Origin: Apostichopus japonicus | Taxonomy: Eukaryota; Echinodermata; Holothuroidea; Aspidochirotida; Stichopodidae | Assembly: GCF_037975245.1 (NCBI RefSeq) | Contig: NC_092577.1 | Location: forward strand, 21,760,898 to 21,824,897 | Reading direction: 5' to 3' | DNA length: 64,000 nt | Part shown: positions 1 to 13,464 of the stretch, one piece after another | Layout: every line of letters begins with the position of its first letter | Numbering within the stretch: the first letter of the stretch is position 1 | Program-made: the position numbers and the translations under genes | The notes under the pieces: model-generated | Seen by the model: only the letters and a program-made list of their open reading frames with translations | Databases searched by the model: none | Told to the model about the DNA's origin: nothing

Positions 1-2480
1 GTCAATATTTGGATTTACCTTCAAAATATGTTTTTGGTGGATTGTTACTTTTCAAAAATCTATCAAAATCAACTGATCTGAATGGACCAAATCAGGTTCA
101 TGTCAATAGTGGCTTCTGATCCTTTCTACAAACTTTCTCCAATCATTGCACTCAATATGATTAATTGGCTTCTATTTTTTTGGTAGTCGCTTTCAGGTTT
201 GTGTGTGGTTGAAGTGAGACCCAGCCCTGTTATAATATTAACTTAATGACAGTCACTTGGACATGTATCAGTGTTGTTTGTAGGTTCACATTGGGTTTGA
301 ATAATTGTTTCAAAAATCTTTGGACAATTGTATTCAGATTTCAGTACAACTGTGTCTATGAAAGGTTAGCACTATGGGCTTTTTCATTTTTTTATTCAAA
401 ATCTTATAAAATTTGGCTTGAAATTAGTGTGTAGGGTAGGTAATTAAGTCTTCTAATACAAATGTGTAGGTCCCCTATGAGTACGCATGCCACATTAACT
501 TTCATGTTGCTGTTATTAATGTGTATGAGCATCAAGTTGTGGAGCAAATTTAGGGCGGTGTATCCCTTGAATTTCATCCTCAGTCCTTGAAGTTTTATAT
601 GGTCAGACTATAGTGTGCCTTATTAATGTTTTTGTCGTTTATACCTGCAAGCATTCTCATTTCTTGCCTTAATCTCTTTACAGATGAAAAGAAGAACTTA
701 GCTTTCTTTCTGTTGCCATTGCTTTTTCGAGGACGGGCAAAGAAAAGAAAATTCTTTTGGTGGTACACCTTTTGGTTCAAACCAGCTGAGCTGATAGTTT
801 GTTTAACCTTAAAAACTTGGTGTGTTGTTGATTATAGTCAGCAGAAGAATGCTACTTATTGTGCTAGTGGTCAAAGGTCAAAGGGCCAAACACTTAAAAC
901 CTTGTAAATATGATAACTAAAAAGGTGAAAGTTAGATGAATCTCATATGTGATGCATATAGGTTTGCCCAAAATGAGTACATGAATCCCATTGATTATAG
1001 CTAGTGGTCAGAGGTCATTAGAAGCCACCAGGGCATTTTTTTAAATTAAACTAGTCATGAAATGGGGAAGGTTAAATAAATTTCATCGTCGGTATGTAAA
1101 CGTTGGTCATAACAATGAAGTGATCCGGTACTTGATAGCGCAAGGGAAAGGTGATTTGACATTAATGGGGTGGGCATTATTATACTTTGAAAACCTTGTC
1201 AAGATAAATATGTTGACTTTCTTCACCTGTTGTTTCTTTTAATTACGCTGGTCCACAGTATCATACCATTGTGCAGAAGTCTTAAAACTCTGTCTATCCA
1301 CCTGTTTTAGTTACATTTTATTTGCAACTCGAGGACTTTATTTTCTTTAATTTGCAGTCGGTGACAAGTGTTAGAGGACTACTGCAAGAAAATATCGAGG
1401 GATGAGCGACCACAGCCATTCATTCTGTGCTTAGGAGAGAGTAAAGGTTCCCCTCAGCATTTGTTTGTGATAATTGGGAGACATCCAATAATGGAGTCCT
1501 CACTCCTCAAGGCAGTAGACTATTTGTTTTTAAGTCAGTATGTGTTGGACATTAACTTCCAAACTCAATGTAAGGGGGTTTGGGAGTTTTTCCATGCTGA
1601 GGTATATGAACTTGGTTTTATCAAAAGTCGTTCACTTAGTGCCTTTGGAGCTTTCGTAGCAAACCGAAGTGTTTAAGGGTCAAAGTATCTTGGAACAAAC
1701 TTTTCAAATGGTTTCTCGGTATTAGCCTGACATGTTTACATTTTAAGGTTGCTATTGCTTCATATATATTTACATATTAAAGGGGAATGGGAAATGTATG
1801 CCTTGGTGAACTGTACCTACATAAAATCTGTATTTTTTGTTGGGAGGGGGGGGGGGGTGTGGGTGGTAGATTTGTTATTGATACAGTGAAAGGTTGAGGC
1901 AGGGTTGGTTTATCAAACAAACATTCAATTTTGTGTGTTTATCAGATGAGGTGCCAGAAATGTCCCTATTATCACTTATAAGTGTAATCTTGAAGCTGCT
2001 TTTATTTCTAGTATGTAGAATCAATGTGGGATTTACAAGCATTTGGCTTTTGTTTGAAATTATCAGTGATATTATATTCACTTATTAAGACCAGAGTTGC
2101 TTGATCTCTACAGACCAACATCAAGCTGTACAAGATTGTGTGTTGCACCGGTACCATGTGTAGTTGATGTCAACATACAGAAGGTCTTCTGTGGTCAATA
2201 CATTTCAAGAACTGAAAATAGTAAACAATAGAAAAATATGGATAGCTAATATTTTCAGCTTTAATAATGTTCATGTTTATCCCCATTGTGAGTTTATGAA
2301 ATTATTGCTTCGGATCGAAGTCACAGATCATTTAACTAGGTAAATAGAGGTCAAGCACTGCATGCTGTGAGAATTCATACTGGAGGAACAATCTGAAGTC
2401 GGCAAAGACCAGAAAAAATCAAAGTATGAAACATTTATTACTTGTTATTCTTTATCATTCTCTGTTTAAGCTTTATAACC
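1..2480. other. AT-rich stretch with no supported gene
   Basis: Only short open frames without recognisable domains occur here, and none has splice-site or homology support. Visible features are scattered GGTCA words (for example around 865-890) and a G-run near 1845-1857. I see no RNA gene or element boundary. Confidence 0.6.
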
Positions 2481-2559
2481 TATTAAATAAAGCCAGTTGT
2501 ATGAAAAATGTTACAATCCAATGTCTGTATTGTATCAGTTAACCAACCACTATTATTTT

Positions 2560-2860
2560 GAAGTAGCTGTTGGGCAAGAATCACTGGGTAAAGAAAAATC
2601 CGTTGGTAAAAGGATTTACACAACCATTGGGGAAATCGGTGACCAACATTGTTGGGTAAAGGCATTAGGTCAAAGGTGTTGGGCAAAGGTGTTGTGTATT
2701 TATTTAACCGTTTGCTGGGCAAAATCATTAACCAACTTAGTTGGGCACTGTTTTGCCCAATATCAACCAGTAGGCATACGGACCCAACGGATGTGTAAAT
2801 AATTGCCCAGGTTGGGCAATAATTTGCCCAACAATTTGTGTGTGGGAACAGGGCTGAGAT
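2560..2860. repeat. Hairpin-rich TTGGGCAA / TTGCCCAA cluster
   Basis: The words TTGGGCAA and its complement TTGCCCAA recur many times in about 300 bases, in both orientations. Almost any pair can form a hairpin. The block lies directly upstream of the LINE fragment. A related cluster of the same words lies near 54900-54950. It could be the remnant of a small inverted-repeat element, but no clean terminal repeats or target duplication were found. Confidence 0.45.
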
Positions 2861-5090
2861 TCATCGTATTTTAAGAGAGCAAACAGAGGGGGCCATAATT
2901 CGGGTTAGAGCCAGGTTTCTTAAAGAGGGGGAGCGACCGTCTGCGTTCTTTTATAAACGAGAACACGCACGTGCAAAAGTGCAAAACAATTTATAGTATA
3001 CGGGATTCCAGAGGTAGAGTGGTCTTTAATGAGGATACGTTAACAGTGTTTCATGGGTTTTATAGCAATTTATATTAAAAGGAAATTAGTGTAGACGAGC
3101 AATGCCAAAACGAGTTCTTGGACTGTGTTAAAAACGCTTTATCTAAGGAAGAGTGTGAAACGTTACAAAGGCCTCTTGAGCTAACCGAGATTAGGAAGGT
3201 CCTGGTTTCTATGGCCCATGGCAAGTTCCCGGGAAGCGATGGGCTCCCCTGTGAATTTTATGTTACTTTCTTTCACTTAGTTGGAGAAGATTTGTTACAT
3301 GTTTTCAGTGACGGGTTCAATAGGGGCCTCCAACTGAGTCGCAGATAAGAAAGATGGTGATCCTTTGGACCCAGGCAATCGTAGACCAATTAGTCTATTA
3401 AATACTGATTATAAGCTGTTAAGCGAAGACTTTGTCAACAGTTATGTCTAAAATTGATAATGATTTTCAAACGTGTTCTGTGTCTGGCCGCAGCATTCAT
3501 ACTATTTTGGCCACGGTTCGTGATATTATTGAGTATTCTAATATGAAAGGTATTCCATGTGCTCTAATATCTGTACATCGGCACAAGGCTTTTCACAAAG
3601 TCAATTGGGATTTTATGTTTGAAGTTTTATTAAAAATGAAATTTGGAATTACGTTTCGTCAATGGGTCAAAGTTCTGCACACATATCAAAAGTGTGGTCA
3701 ATGTAAACGGTAGTGTGACAGATGATATATTCATTCATCGGGGAGTTCGTCAAGGCTGTCCTCTGTCCCCAGCCTTGTATGTTTTATTTATAGAACCGTT
3801 AGCTAGATACATAGAGAAGTCACGGGATATCCGTGAATGTTTGCAATACGCGTGACTTGTGTCGCAACAAGTCAGACCGATATAATTGAGTATTTTCGAG
3901 CGTTTGAAAGGTTCAAGCTAGCTACTGGGTCCTCACTAAATTTAAGTAAGACTAAAGGTTTGAAGTTATGGGGTTTTGTTGGGCGCAAACTTAGAGGGAA
4001 CATTAATTGGGGGAACTCTGAATAACAATTTGTGGCGTTTGTTTTGGGTCACAGGAGAGTGTTCGTAGTAATTGGGAGAAACAACTAGATAAGATGAAGT
4101 CTAAGATTGAAGCGTGGGACAAACGGTATCTTACTTTGCTCGGAAAGGTTGCGGTCATTAATACTTGTTTATACCCTTTCTTCTATTACCTTGCTCCTGT
4201 TTTTTGTCCAAGTTTTTATGGGAAGGAAAGACAGAATTAGTGTCACGGAAGGTCGTTTCGTTATGTGAAACATTTACCTCCGTTTCTCTGTCGTAGCGAG
4301 TTAGACTCGTGTAACTACCTGTTTGCTAGGTATTTTTGTCTGTTAAGCTTCGGCGGTTGTACCCCCATCTGTGGTCGAATTGGGTTCCTGTTATGACACA
4401 ACAAAGTCGCACAGTAATGCGATCTCAATTATCCAGTTCATGCACGCGATAGACCCTACGTTTGTAAAGATTTCTTGGACCAGGGAACTGGTTAGTATTT
4501 TGAACAATGAAACGGGGACACCTAGGGTTGAAAGCAATGATCCATCTTGCGACTGGGACAGCATTTGGAAAATGGCGTTTCTCCCCATTTTATGTAATAA
4601 GTTAAAAGTTTTCAATTGGAGAATTACTCACGGGGCAATGTGCACCTACTTGCGATGTATTTTTACGTGTTATACCTAACCCTGGAATACATAGGTTAAC
4701 ATGGGAAAGACTTGTTTTAGATTTTAGTATTGTTAAAAAGATAGTTTGGGATAGGTGTCGGCTGGTTTTTGATAAGAGAATTATTGATGAAAGGCGGTGG
4801 TGAAATTGATTAAAAGAGATATACAAGAACGCATTGAAATTGATCTTAGAAGATGGTCAGAAATCAAATTTATGAAAACGTGGATTCATGGTTCGTCGTT
4901 CTGTGAAATGCTACGAGGGGTAGGTACTTAACTTACCGTAGTGTTAGAGTGTAGATTAGCTTATTCTTTTATTCTTAGCTTGTAAATATAAGTAATTCTT
5001 GTCTTTCTTTCTTGTTTAATCCTGTATTTATTGCTTTCTAGTAGGTTTGTAAAGTGAAAATGTGAATAAACTGTAAGAAATAAATATCAG
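2845..5090 (+). mobile_element. Decayed Tx1/L1-like LINE, 3' half of ORF2
   Basis: The stretch translates in several shifted frames into the second half of a LINE ORF2 protein. In order there is a linker region, the RT entry motif GKFPGSDGLP (about 3211-3255), the motif A region (about 3570-3615), motif B with RQGCPLSP (about 3749-3772), and a C-terminal region resembling zf-RVT (about 4540-4680). The endonuclease part is missing, so the copy is 5' truncated. The aspartate expected in motif A is histidine in KAFHKVNW, and the frame breaks inside motif C right after LQYA at 3840-3855. Several other stops and shifts are present, so the copy cannot encode an active enzyme. The 3' end is placed near AATAAA-like words at 5060-5090 without a clear poly-A tail. 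Confidence 0.8.
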
Positions 5091-5630
5091 GTAAACACTC
5101 TTAATGTAATTATCATAGAAACAATAAGTAAATCAGACCTATAAACAATGATACTTGTATACCCACAACTCAATAAGCTTAAGTAATACTTCTTAGGCAC
5201 ATGACTATCCCAACTGCACACTGCCAGCAGGCTATCCCTATCATGAATCCGCAGTAGCCTACGCTGAAGCGTCCCAATGGAAATGTACAGAAGGCTACAA
5301 CCAATGCAACACATGGCCTGATATGAATGTCACATTTCTTAACCTATAATTTCTAAACGATTAACGGTCCGGTCCCATGGCCCGCATCACCCCGTCAATG
5401 AATTTAACCACATCACTTACCAACTGTTAAGTTAAGTAAAGAAAACCGCCGCTCGAAGTACTACAGCACAAGCATCTCTCTGTTTTTAGGCTTCTCTCGA
5501 GAGCTGGCTCGCTATCAAAAAATTAAGCCAAACTCAAATTGGTGGCGCTCTAAACCAATAGCTACGACGCTACATTGTTGTCACATAGCCCCTTACAATA
5601 ATTTCCGAAGTGTTTCTAAATATCTCAATT
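5091..5630. other. No gene seen
   Basis: This gap between the LINE tail and the Penelope endonuclease remnant has no recognisable coding motif, RNA gene or repeat boundary. Confidence 0.5.
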
Positions 5631-5634
5631 GTTA

Positions 5635-6127
5635 TCGGTTTTTTTTTTGGTACTGAGAAATCCCTGTAGAAAGGTGCCTATGGGTTTCCCCTATATAACA
5701 AGCATTACAGCCTGTGCAGATGAATTTATAGACCACACGAGATTTAAGGTATGATGGAATCATGTCTATTACTACACACAAATTTAGAACTTTAAATGAG
5801 ATACACACTAATTTAATATCGATGTCTGTACAATGCGATTTGATGAACTGAAAGTTTGTTCTGAGCATGACGAGAGAAATTACCAATGTACGGCAGCTTG
5901 TAAAATCTAGTAAATGTGAGAATCCAGGTCAATGATATTTGTCGGTGACACCTTTACTTACGATTTCACAACTTTGTCAATTAAGTGAGAAGGGAACTGA
6001 TTTTTGCCGAGTGTGGACATAAGTCCTTTTAGGTGTAGGTGAAATCCATTCCAAGAGTTGTTGACCTTCTACATTCTATCCACTAGCGTTTTAATGAGAG
6101 CAATTTTGTAAGAATACGGATTGAAAC
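5635..6127 (-). mobile_element. Penelope-like element, linker and GIY-YIG endonuclease part
   Basis: On the minus strand this region reads PYSYKIALIKTLVDR, then a FPSHLID stretch, then LPYIG, and finally SRVVYKFICTGCNACYIGET. This is the order found in Penelope-like proteins between the reverse transcriptase and the C-terminal GIY-YIG endonuclease. The CxxC plus YIGET core of the endonuclease is visible at about 5680-5735. In-frame stops occur in the linker, so it is a dead copy. The reverse transcriptase of the same element is at 7784-8690. The two halves are separated by an insertion flanked by near-identical repeats. Confidence 0.8.
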
Positions 6128-7783
6128 GGAATGAAACAAGAGCATCAATGATGCAGTATCTCAATACTGGAAGTTCTAATTTCGATTCCTAGTTTGATAT
6201 CTTTGCTCTGTCTCTACAATTATCAATATCAATATATATAATATTTTTGATCATATAGTTTGACGTCAATGACAACAGTCAAATACGAAGAGGCGAACAA
6301 CTCGACCATATTCTTGATGCCCACCTTGAGAAAGCTAGGCCTATCGACCTACTGTACGTTACTGTAGACTGTAGTGGTGACTACCATCAAAACTGTGTAC
6401 ACTTCCAAGTATGAAAACAACCCACGTTTTTCCTTCTCAATAATTTTGACATGAAGATTTCGTGGATTTATGACTTGGAAAAAATAATGTACAAGTAGAT
6501 TACAAGTTTTTAATTTAAAGTGATGGGTGGCCTCCTCCTCTCCTTATAGCCACCCCGTTCCTCTCCATTTTAGTATTTTCTTTTAATTCTTTGAATATTT
6601 GATGTCAAACATCACAGGTTCAAAAGAAAGCTAAACATACATCTTATATCCTTATAAATATAACATAACCTTATCCAATTTTTATAGTCTTATAAAAGTT
6701 GTGATGCTATGGCTGGCTCCTCTTTTATACATACTCCAGTGAAAATAAAATGTGATAGATTATAATTTTTGTTCTTAATTCTTTTTTTTGGGGGGGGGGG
6801 GGGGGTTAAAGAAATATACCAAACAAGCTGTTAATTCATAATGATGCTTCATTCTAGAAATGCACAATATACACTCTATTCCAAATTAATAGTTGTTGTA
6901 CCATTCACATTATTTTAAATTTATGGAGTCACAGTTAAAATATAAGTTGGAAACTTAAGTTAAAATTAAAACACACTGTAAGGCAATCGAACAAACTTAC
7001 TGCACCCTGGCCCAAAACTGCCTGAACACCACCAGTACAATGCTAATGTGGCCATTACTAAATGAATGTCTAATATAGGATGCACTACTGTAGGCCTAGC
7101 CTAAACTTGTAAACACAACAATGTGTATACGTAATTATACAAAAATACCTGATGGGCAATCAAACAAACTTATCATGACTCTTGCTCTGAAAAACTACCT
7201 GAACAACAGTACAATCCTTAAATTGATATTACTAAAACCATGGAGCTATAAACAGACGAAGTCCTAATATAAATTAAATGTAGTACGACAATGTGTATGA
7301 AATTAGTGTGCAATACACTCCCAGTAGCATATCTCACAACAATACAGAAAATTGGTCGCGAGGGTGGCCATTTTCGTATATCTAACATGTAGCTGCCATG
7401 AGTCCTAACCAATCTGCTACAAACCACAATTGGAGGCGGGGCTTGAGTCATTGCCAATCTGCTACAAACCAGACTTGGAGGCGGGGCTTAACTATCCAAA
7501 ACAAGGAAAGAAACAAGTTTTGTAGCGTGTGCAAAAAAGCCTTGGTTCAACGGTTTTTCAGAGGGATTTGGCCAAATTTGGACATAAATCGGTGAAAAAG
7601 TCATGGAATGAGATACAATTGTGGAATAAAAAATAGTAACTTTTGTTGGCCTATATGATATTATGCTTGCTCTGGAAATTTCAGAAAAAAAGAACTTTGT
7701 ATGAAGACGCTGAAAATTTTTTAACAGAAGAGAGAGTCCCACATACTATACATGTAATGTATTGAGATAAAAATGGAATGAAA
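6128..7783. mobile_element. 1.66 kb insertion splitting the Penelope-like element
   Basis: The sequence AAGAATACGGATTGAA at 6110-6125 recurs as AAGAATACGGAATGAA at 7784-7799, with one mismatch. On the minus strand both copies fall at the same place in the Penelope protein, just before PYSYK, so this looks like a target duplication of about 16-17 bp. The insert starts with a block of two tiny hairpins (GCATCAATGATGC, then CAGTAT-CTCA-ATACTG). The same block occurs again at about 53107-53145. The insert also holds a G-run (6789-6805) and an imperfect duplication (6981-7130 against 7153-7300). It has no coding motif. A long target duplication suggests a non-autonomous retroposon; its family is unknown. 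Confidence 0.6.
7409..7487 (+). promoter_or_regulatory. Two tandem CCAAT plus GC-box modules
   Basis: A CCAAT box at 7409-7413 is followed by GGAGGCGGGGC at 7432-7442. The same pair repeats at 7454-7458 and 7477-7487, a period of 45 bases. CCAAT is the NF-Y site, and the GC word fits Sp1/KLF sites. The pair looks like a duplicated promoter module inside the 1.66 kb insertion. No transcript start or downstream gene can be assigned. Confidence 0.4.
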
Positions 7784-8690
7784 AAGAATACGGAATGAAA
7801 AAATGGTTAGTAACCCTGAGTACACGTGGGCTTATGATAAACGGAAGTGTTGCAATGACCAATGTTGCTGACAAGCACATCCAAAAAAGGTAGCGTACTA
7901 TCTTTTTGCTTCTCAATAGTGAATTTTATGTTAGGGTGCCGGGTATTAATAAATTGAAGGAAATCGATAGCTTCATCCTCATTTCGGAAAATATCGTCAA
8001 GATATATCTGCGGTAGTGATAAGGTTTGGATGAGGCACATGAATCATTCAGAAATTGTTTCTCCAAATGACCCATGAAGAGATTTGCCAACACCGGTGCT
8101 AATGGTGAACCCATTGCCACACCGTCAAATTGATCATAGTAATTACCATCGAATAAAAAATGCGTTTGTGAGGTAGCAAATATTAATAGTTTCTGGATAT
8201 CCCGCCTTTCAATACCAATGCCTGGATTGTTATGCATGATGGCATCGATTGCAATATCAACAGTTTCAGAAAGTGGGATGTTGGTAAATAAACTAAGTAC
8301 ATCGTATAATACCATGTAATGATCAGATATGTCAGTATATGTAATTTCCTGGACAAAAGAGAAAGAATCCTGAGTGCAATAATCGAGACAAATGTTGGGT
8401 GATATAAGATCACTCGAAAACTTTGCCAAATTACAATTATAAGTACCAATACTTGAAATAATAGGACGAAAAGTAGGAAATGAATTGTTATAAGTACACT
8501 TGTGAATTTTAGGCAGTCCAGAAATTCTGGCAGGATGAGATCCTATTGGGTAAATGTTCATGTAAGTGTCCTCCGGGAAAAACCCTGAGCCCTTCAGCTT
8601 TCTTACACATCTTTGTAGCTGTCCTTCACTGCGTAGGGTTGGATCAATTGTTCTTTTCTGGAACACTGTTTCATCATCCCCTGGGCCTAT
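7784..8690 (-). mobile_element. Penelope-like element, reverse transcriptase part
   Basis: The minus-strand frame ending at 7926 contains the Penelope RT motifs in order: RISGLPKIHK, then YDVLSLFTNIPLSETVD with the first catalytic aspartate, DGVAMGSPLAPVLANLF, and a broken YLDD motif. The reading frame changes inside the YLDD region at about 8002-8008 because an AT dinucleotide appears to be duplicated. The continuation (7807-8000) reads YLDDIFRNEDEAIDF and then VYHKPT, a typical Penelope sequence. The N-terminal part of the protein is missing, so the copy is 5' truncated near 8690. The C-terminal endonuclease part is at 5635-6127, beyond the insertion. Confidence 0.88.
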
Positions 8691-11600
8691 AGAGACATGT
8701 CGTTAATGGTATGGTTGCATAGCTCCCAACTCTTGAGAAGGCAAATGCTGGTCCATGCCACGAATTGCCGTCCTGGGGGAGGAGTATATGGGGGGTGTCT
8801 CCCTCCCTTTTTATTATTTTTTTGGAATCCTGGTGATGCCTACATGTAAACTGGTGGCACCTAGAAAAGCTTTTGTCACCCACAATTTTCTGATAAATAT
8901 GCATTTTTGTGTGTGTAACATCAATAGATTGAGTAGTAGGTGATAATTCATTCTTGCCCGTGGCATGAAAATGTTCGCTGCTCGCCCCAATGAAATATAG
9001 CGTAATTTGAGGTTCAAATTATGATGTAAAGGAAGTTTTATACTCTATTATGCTAAATGCTAAAGAAATGATGGTTGCTAAGTCCAGATTTGATGAAATT
9101 TTTTTATGTATACTTGTCAATTACAATGCAGGTTTTTGGGATGCTTGAGCGGGTCAGGGGCTTTGGGTGTTAGAATGCGGGTCCAACCCGAGAATTGTGG
9201 GTCAGTTGGGAGCTCTGTGGTTGGGAAGGTTAAAGTGTTCTCCAAAAAAAAACTAAGATTAATGACCTTCGGCACAGGGGTAATCTGGACTCTTCCAGCT
9301 GCCTTTACTACATTTTACTGCATTACTACAAACATATGGTGGCTTCCACGCCAACTCTCGACCAGAGTATGCTGTATTGGCCCCAAATAAACCAGATATT
9401 CAAATATGGTTACCTTTGGTCAAAGTTTTGAAACTGGTTTTATTACCACCTTCCAGGAAATTTACCTCACTGGGACATTCAGGCATCTTATGCTTCAATT
9501 AAAATGCCTTAGAACAATTTGGAAAGTAAATACCTGTAGGAACATATTAAATATTCTAGCAATTATAGCATGCTAAATTGGGGACAATACTACATAGCCC
9601 ACCTTGAAAATATCCTGTAACCTACTCTGGATAAACACTATGTAATATGGAAGAAATGCTTTGGTTAAAGTATGAATATGGTCACTTGAACATTAAGAAA
9701 TGCAAGTGAGATAGTGGTAAGTTTTCCCTGCTCATGGTTATTGTATATAGTTGAACTCAATGTAAGAACTGTACAGATGCAATCAATGTGTTAAAAATAA
9801 AAACATGTTACAATACTGACTTACCTAACTTTAGAATAAGCAATACAAACAATAGTAGGGCAGTGTTCCAAATACGGAATGCAAGGACATATACCCAAAT
9901 AAGGCTAGGAGACGCCATGCCTCCATTGTGGAACTTCTCCATGATACAGTAAGTATAGCAGCTTTACATGCAAAAGAACTTTTGCCAAAACTTCAAAAGA
10001 CCCTATAATGTCCCCTGCATTTGAAACATCTCCATCTGCCACTATCTCCATCTGCCACTGGGCCCGACTGGGGTTATCATGAGAGCACTGAATGAACTGT
10101 TTTATCACTACTAGCTGCAAGTTAGAGTACCTCTTCAACACTCTATGACATCACAATATATGTTATGTTAAATTGATCTCACACAATACAAAATAAAGAC
10201 AAGTTATCCTGTACCAACAATAAAAAACCCAAGATCAATGTCACATTAGAACTACTGGTATGACTGAACAAGCTACAGTAATTAAAAAGATCAGATATTG
10301 CTATCATGGAAAGCCAAATAGTGTACAATCAAGTATGTAGTGAAACCAACTTTCAATCATTTACTTATTTAATAGGACACAGTTGTAATTTTGATGACAT
10401 AAATTATGTAGTTTACTTACACTATGAATGAACATGCAAATCAATGTTAAATACTACAGAAAGGAGAAGGATACATAACGCACTGAATGCAACAATCAAT
10501 GTTTGACACCATGGAGAAGATAAATTCTTATGATACATTGCACTAGCTTAGTAACTTCATTTTACTGAGACACCATGTTTGTTGTTGTATGTTATGGTAC
10601 AGTTTGTTCAATTGTCTTGAAGCCGTGCTTTCACATCAGCTATTTCAAAATTGTCCGTATCCATGTTAACAACACTATGCAAATCCATAGCTTTCACTGG
10701 AGAACACGAAATATGACAATCATCTTACGTAAAGTAGAGAAGCACACATTTATTAATCAAACAATCCAACACATACTTCCAGTTCCAACCCTTATATCTG
10801 CTTGCAAAACATCCATCATGCCATAACGCTATGCTGTGCTGTTCCTCTAAAGGATGTTCTGTACATCTGTAATGTGAAATTAAAATGGAAAAAAGACATT
10901 TATGGCATTGTGTGAGGACAGAAGTGTCACAAAGATATACGTGTTCAAATGATTTTCAAAGATATGATTTATTTGATTTGAATTGCAAAAGAGACATTCA
11001 GGCTCATAGCCAAGGTAACTGGGTTGCAGCCAGCATAAATGTTATGTTTGTTTATTCACTGATATTGTAACTTGCACTCATTGTAATAACTAAAAATTAT
11101 TGTTCAAATCTGGGTGAGAGTAGACCCCTTAATGATGCCCCTAACACGTTAAACTAAAAATATAGCTCACACTCAAAATTTGCCAAAAATGTCAATGTCT
11201 TTGCTGATATGAAACTATATGCACATGACAACCTGATCAGATGGCAACTACAGTATAGGCAGTTAAGAGTAACTATCTTTAAGCAGTGCAAGTACTGTAC
11301 TGTATGTACGAATGATGCCACATCATCATGAAACAAAAAGAGAAAACATAAAGAGAAAAGAATAAATGTGCAATTTTTGAACACAAACTGCTTCAGACAG
11401 GTAGGTAGCACATTCTACAAGATTGGTAAATGTCTTTATTTTTCAGAGATAAGGAAAAATACTACAGGTACTGTTATCATTAACTTGTGGGGTTTGAACA
11501 TTTTTGGGTCCCTTACATTTACAGACCTCCAGTGGCTGTATTAGCACCATATTTAGCACTACATGTCTATGTCATTAACATAATACAATAAATGAATAAA

Positions 11601-13443
11601 TGTGTCCAATGTCCTAAATGTGGTTAGTCATATACAGTCCTACAGTAGTAGACCGCAGATCTAGTTAAAATGTAGATTTATTTACAGCATGGAATGGTTA
11701 CAGTATGTACATCAAAAAATTACCAGTCTCCACTGGGGTATAGCTGCTGGAGTGCATTGCTGCATCAGCCTCTGTTGGGCATGGCCTTTCATTGAGGAAC
11801 TGGTGTTATCTTTTTTGGTGGATCAGTTTGGATACCAACCTCTCGAGTTTCTTAATTGGGCACACACCTTCAACTGAAAAAGACAAATAATACCGGGATG
11901 TGCAAAGTTAATAATATATCAGAATGCATACTGTACGCATAGCAGGGAAGTGCTCATGAATATTTGAGTGCCAGGCAGATTGGGCGGTAGTGTGATCCAC
12001 ACCCTGGGAGAGGGATTTCATGGGTGGGGTACCCCCCCCCCCCAAATGGACAAATTTTGCACATGAAGTATGCTTAAGTGGTGCTATATTCCTATTCTGT
12101 GCCATATATTCTCCCAGATTTTGGTTATGGTAAAAGTTATTAAATTATCATAAAAAAGTGCTGGGCGAAAAAGGTTAAATACTGTTTGTGCGGGGTGGCA
12201 TTCAGAACTGCTGGGCGTACACAGTAGCTGCCCAGTGTGAGCAAATCCCTGACATAGTGAATTATATAACTTTCAACATAAATTACTGAATACCACATTT
12301 TGCCCTTCACTAAATAGTCAAAAATTCAAATCAATTTTGCAAACACAGAACAGTAATAACACTACTAGTTAATACAGAACTTTGCTATTGGCAGCATAAA
12401 TTCATCACATCTGCTTTATGATTTACAGTATGTATAGTGTCAACTCTGCAAGTATTCAAGAATGGTCCATTTACTAATATAGTGCAAACCTAAACTAGTG
12501 ATGTGCAACAATTTCTATTATATTTCTTATTTCTATGTTAGTAGTATACACCTGCAGTATTATAACTCATCTGCTAATACCTCACATATATACACTTAAT
12601 GTCATAACGTTTGATGTTACAATGGCAATGTCCCAGTAGGCTTGCTCATACACTAATATGTCACCAAATTTCATCATTTTCAGGGATGCATAATTGCTTT
12701 CAAAAATATAGCTAGGCTTTGCTTATTTCCAAGACTAAAATTTACGGAATATTCTACAGGTGTGCCCTACAGGTAAACAATGAAGTGTTTAAAAGATATA
12801 TACTATAGAAACATGATATGGTATATAATGGGTGACCATTCTAGTTCTCTCACAAATCAGTAGTATCATTTTCATTTTGTATAATTTTTAGAACTGCATG
12901 ATCAGATTATGTGTAGAGCTATGAAGCCTATGATGTTGTTATATTTTGGCAAATGTCTTTTATTGTAAGACGGACTCAACGACCCCCGGAATGGTGCGTC
13001 ATGTCCGATGAAGCGCATATTTGGTGCGTTATTACAACTACAATATGTGCTTCAGTGTCCGTCAATGTGCCACGCATGGTGTATCCTTTAAGTTAAATGT
13101 GATAAATTTTGTCGAACATGAAATGGTGGCATTCACAATTATTGGTCACATTGATTTGTTATCCTTGATTTTATGATTAAACTACGATGATAGCAAACTA
13201 TCATGTTATGACTGCATAAACATGTGAACAATATCTACTATCCTTCACTAATTCAACAAAGGAGCCTGTAGAGCTAGTGTAGCTTCTTTCTGAGAAGGCT
13301 TTTGAGTTTTGAATTAATTTGGAAAACTTAGTAATATCAGTTATCACTTTACACTACAGTTACAGGAAAAGCCGCTACCGTTTTTTTTAGTTACTATACC
13401 AAGTTGGGAGTATTATAGGCAAACTCTAATTTGGGTGAGAGAG
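8691..13443. other. 4.7 kb without a supported gene
   Basis: The short open frames here show no domain, no conserved motif and no matching splice signals. I note a C-run near 12031-12043 and AT-rich simple sequence. Nothing else could be supported. Confidence 0.55.
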
Positions 13444-13451
13444 TTTAAATT

Positions 13452-13464
13452 GCAAAGTGGCTAT
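13452..13464 (+). mobile_element. Left tip of a TIR element, cut by the LTR retrotransposon
   Basis: The 13 bases between TTTAAATT (13444-13451) and the 5' LTR end in GTGGCTAT. This pairs with ATAGCCAC at the far end of the small element at 35010-35284. The remainder of the element lies beyond the 3' LTR. The LTR element therefore landed a few bases inside the left terminal inverted repeat. Confidence 0.7.

Noticed and set aside
626-907. 93-codon plus-strand frame near the left end
   Set aside because: No motif, overlapping open frame on the other strand, and AT-rich composition; likely a chance ORF.
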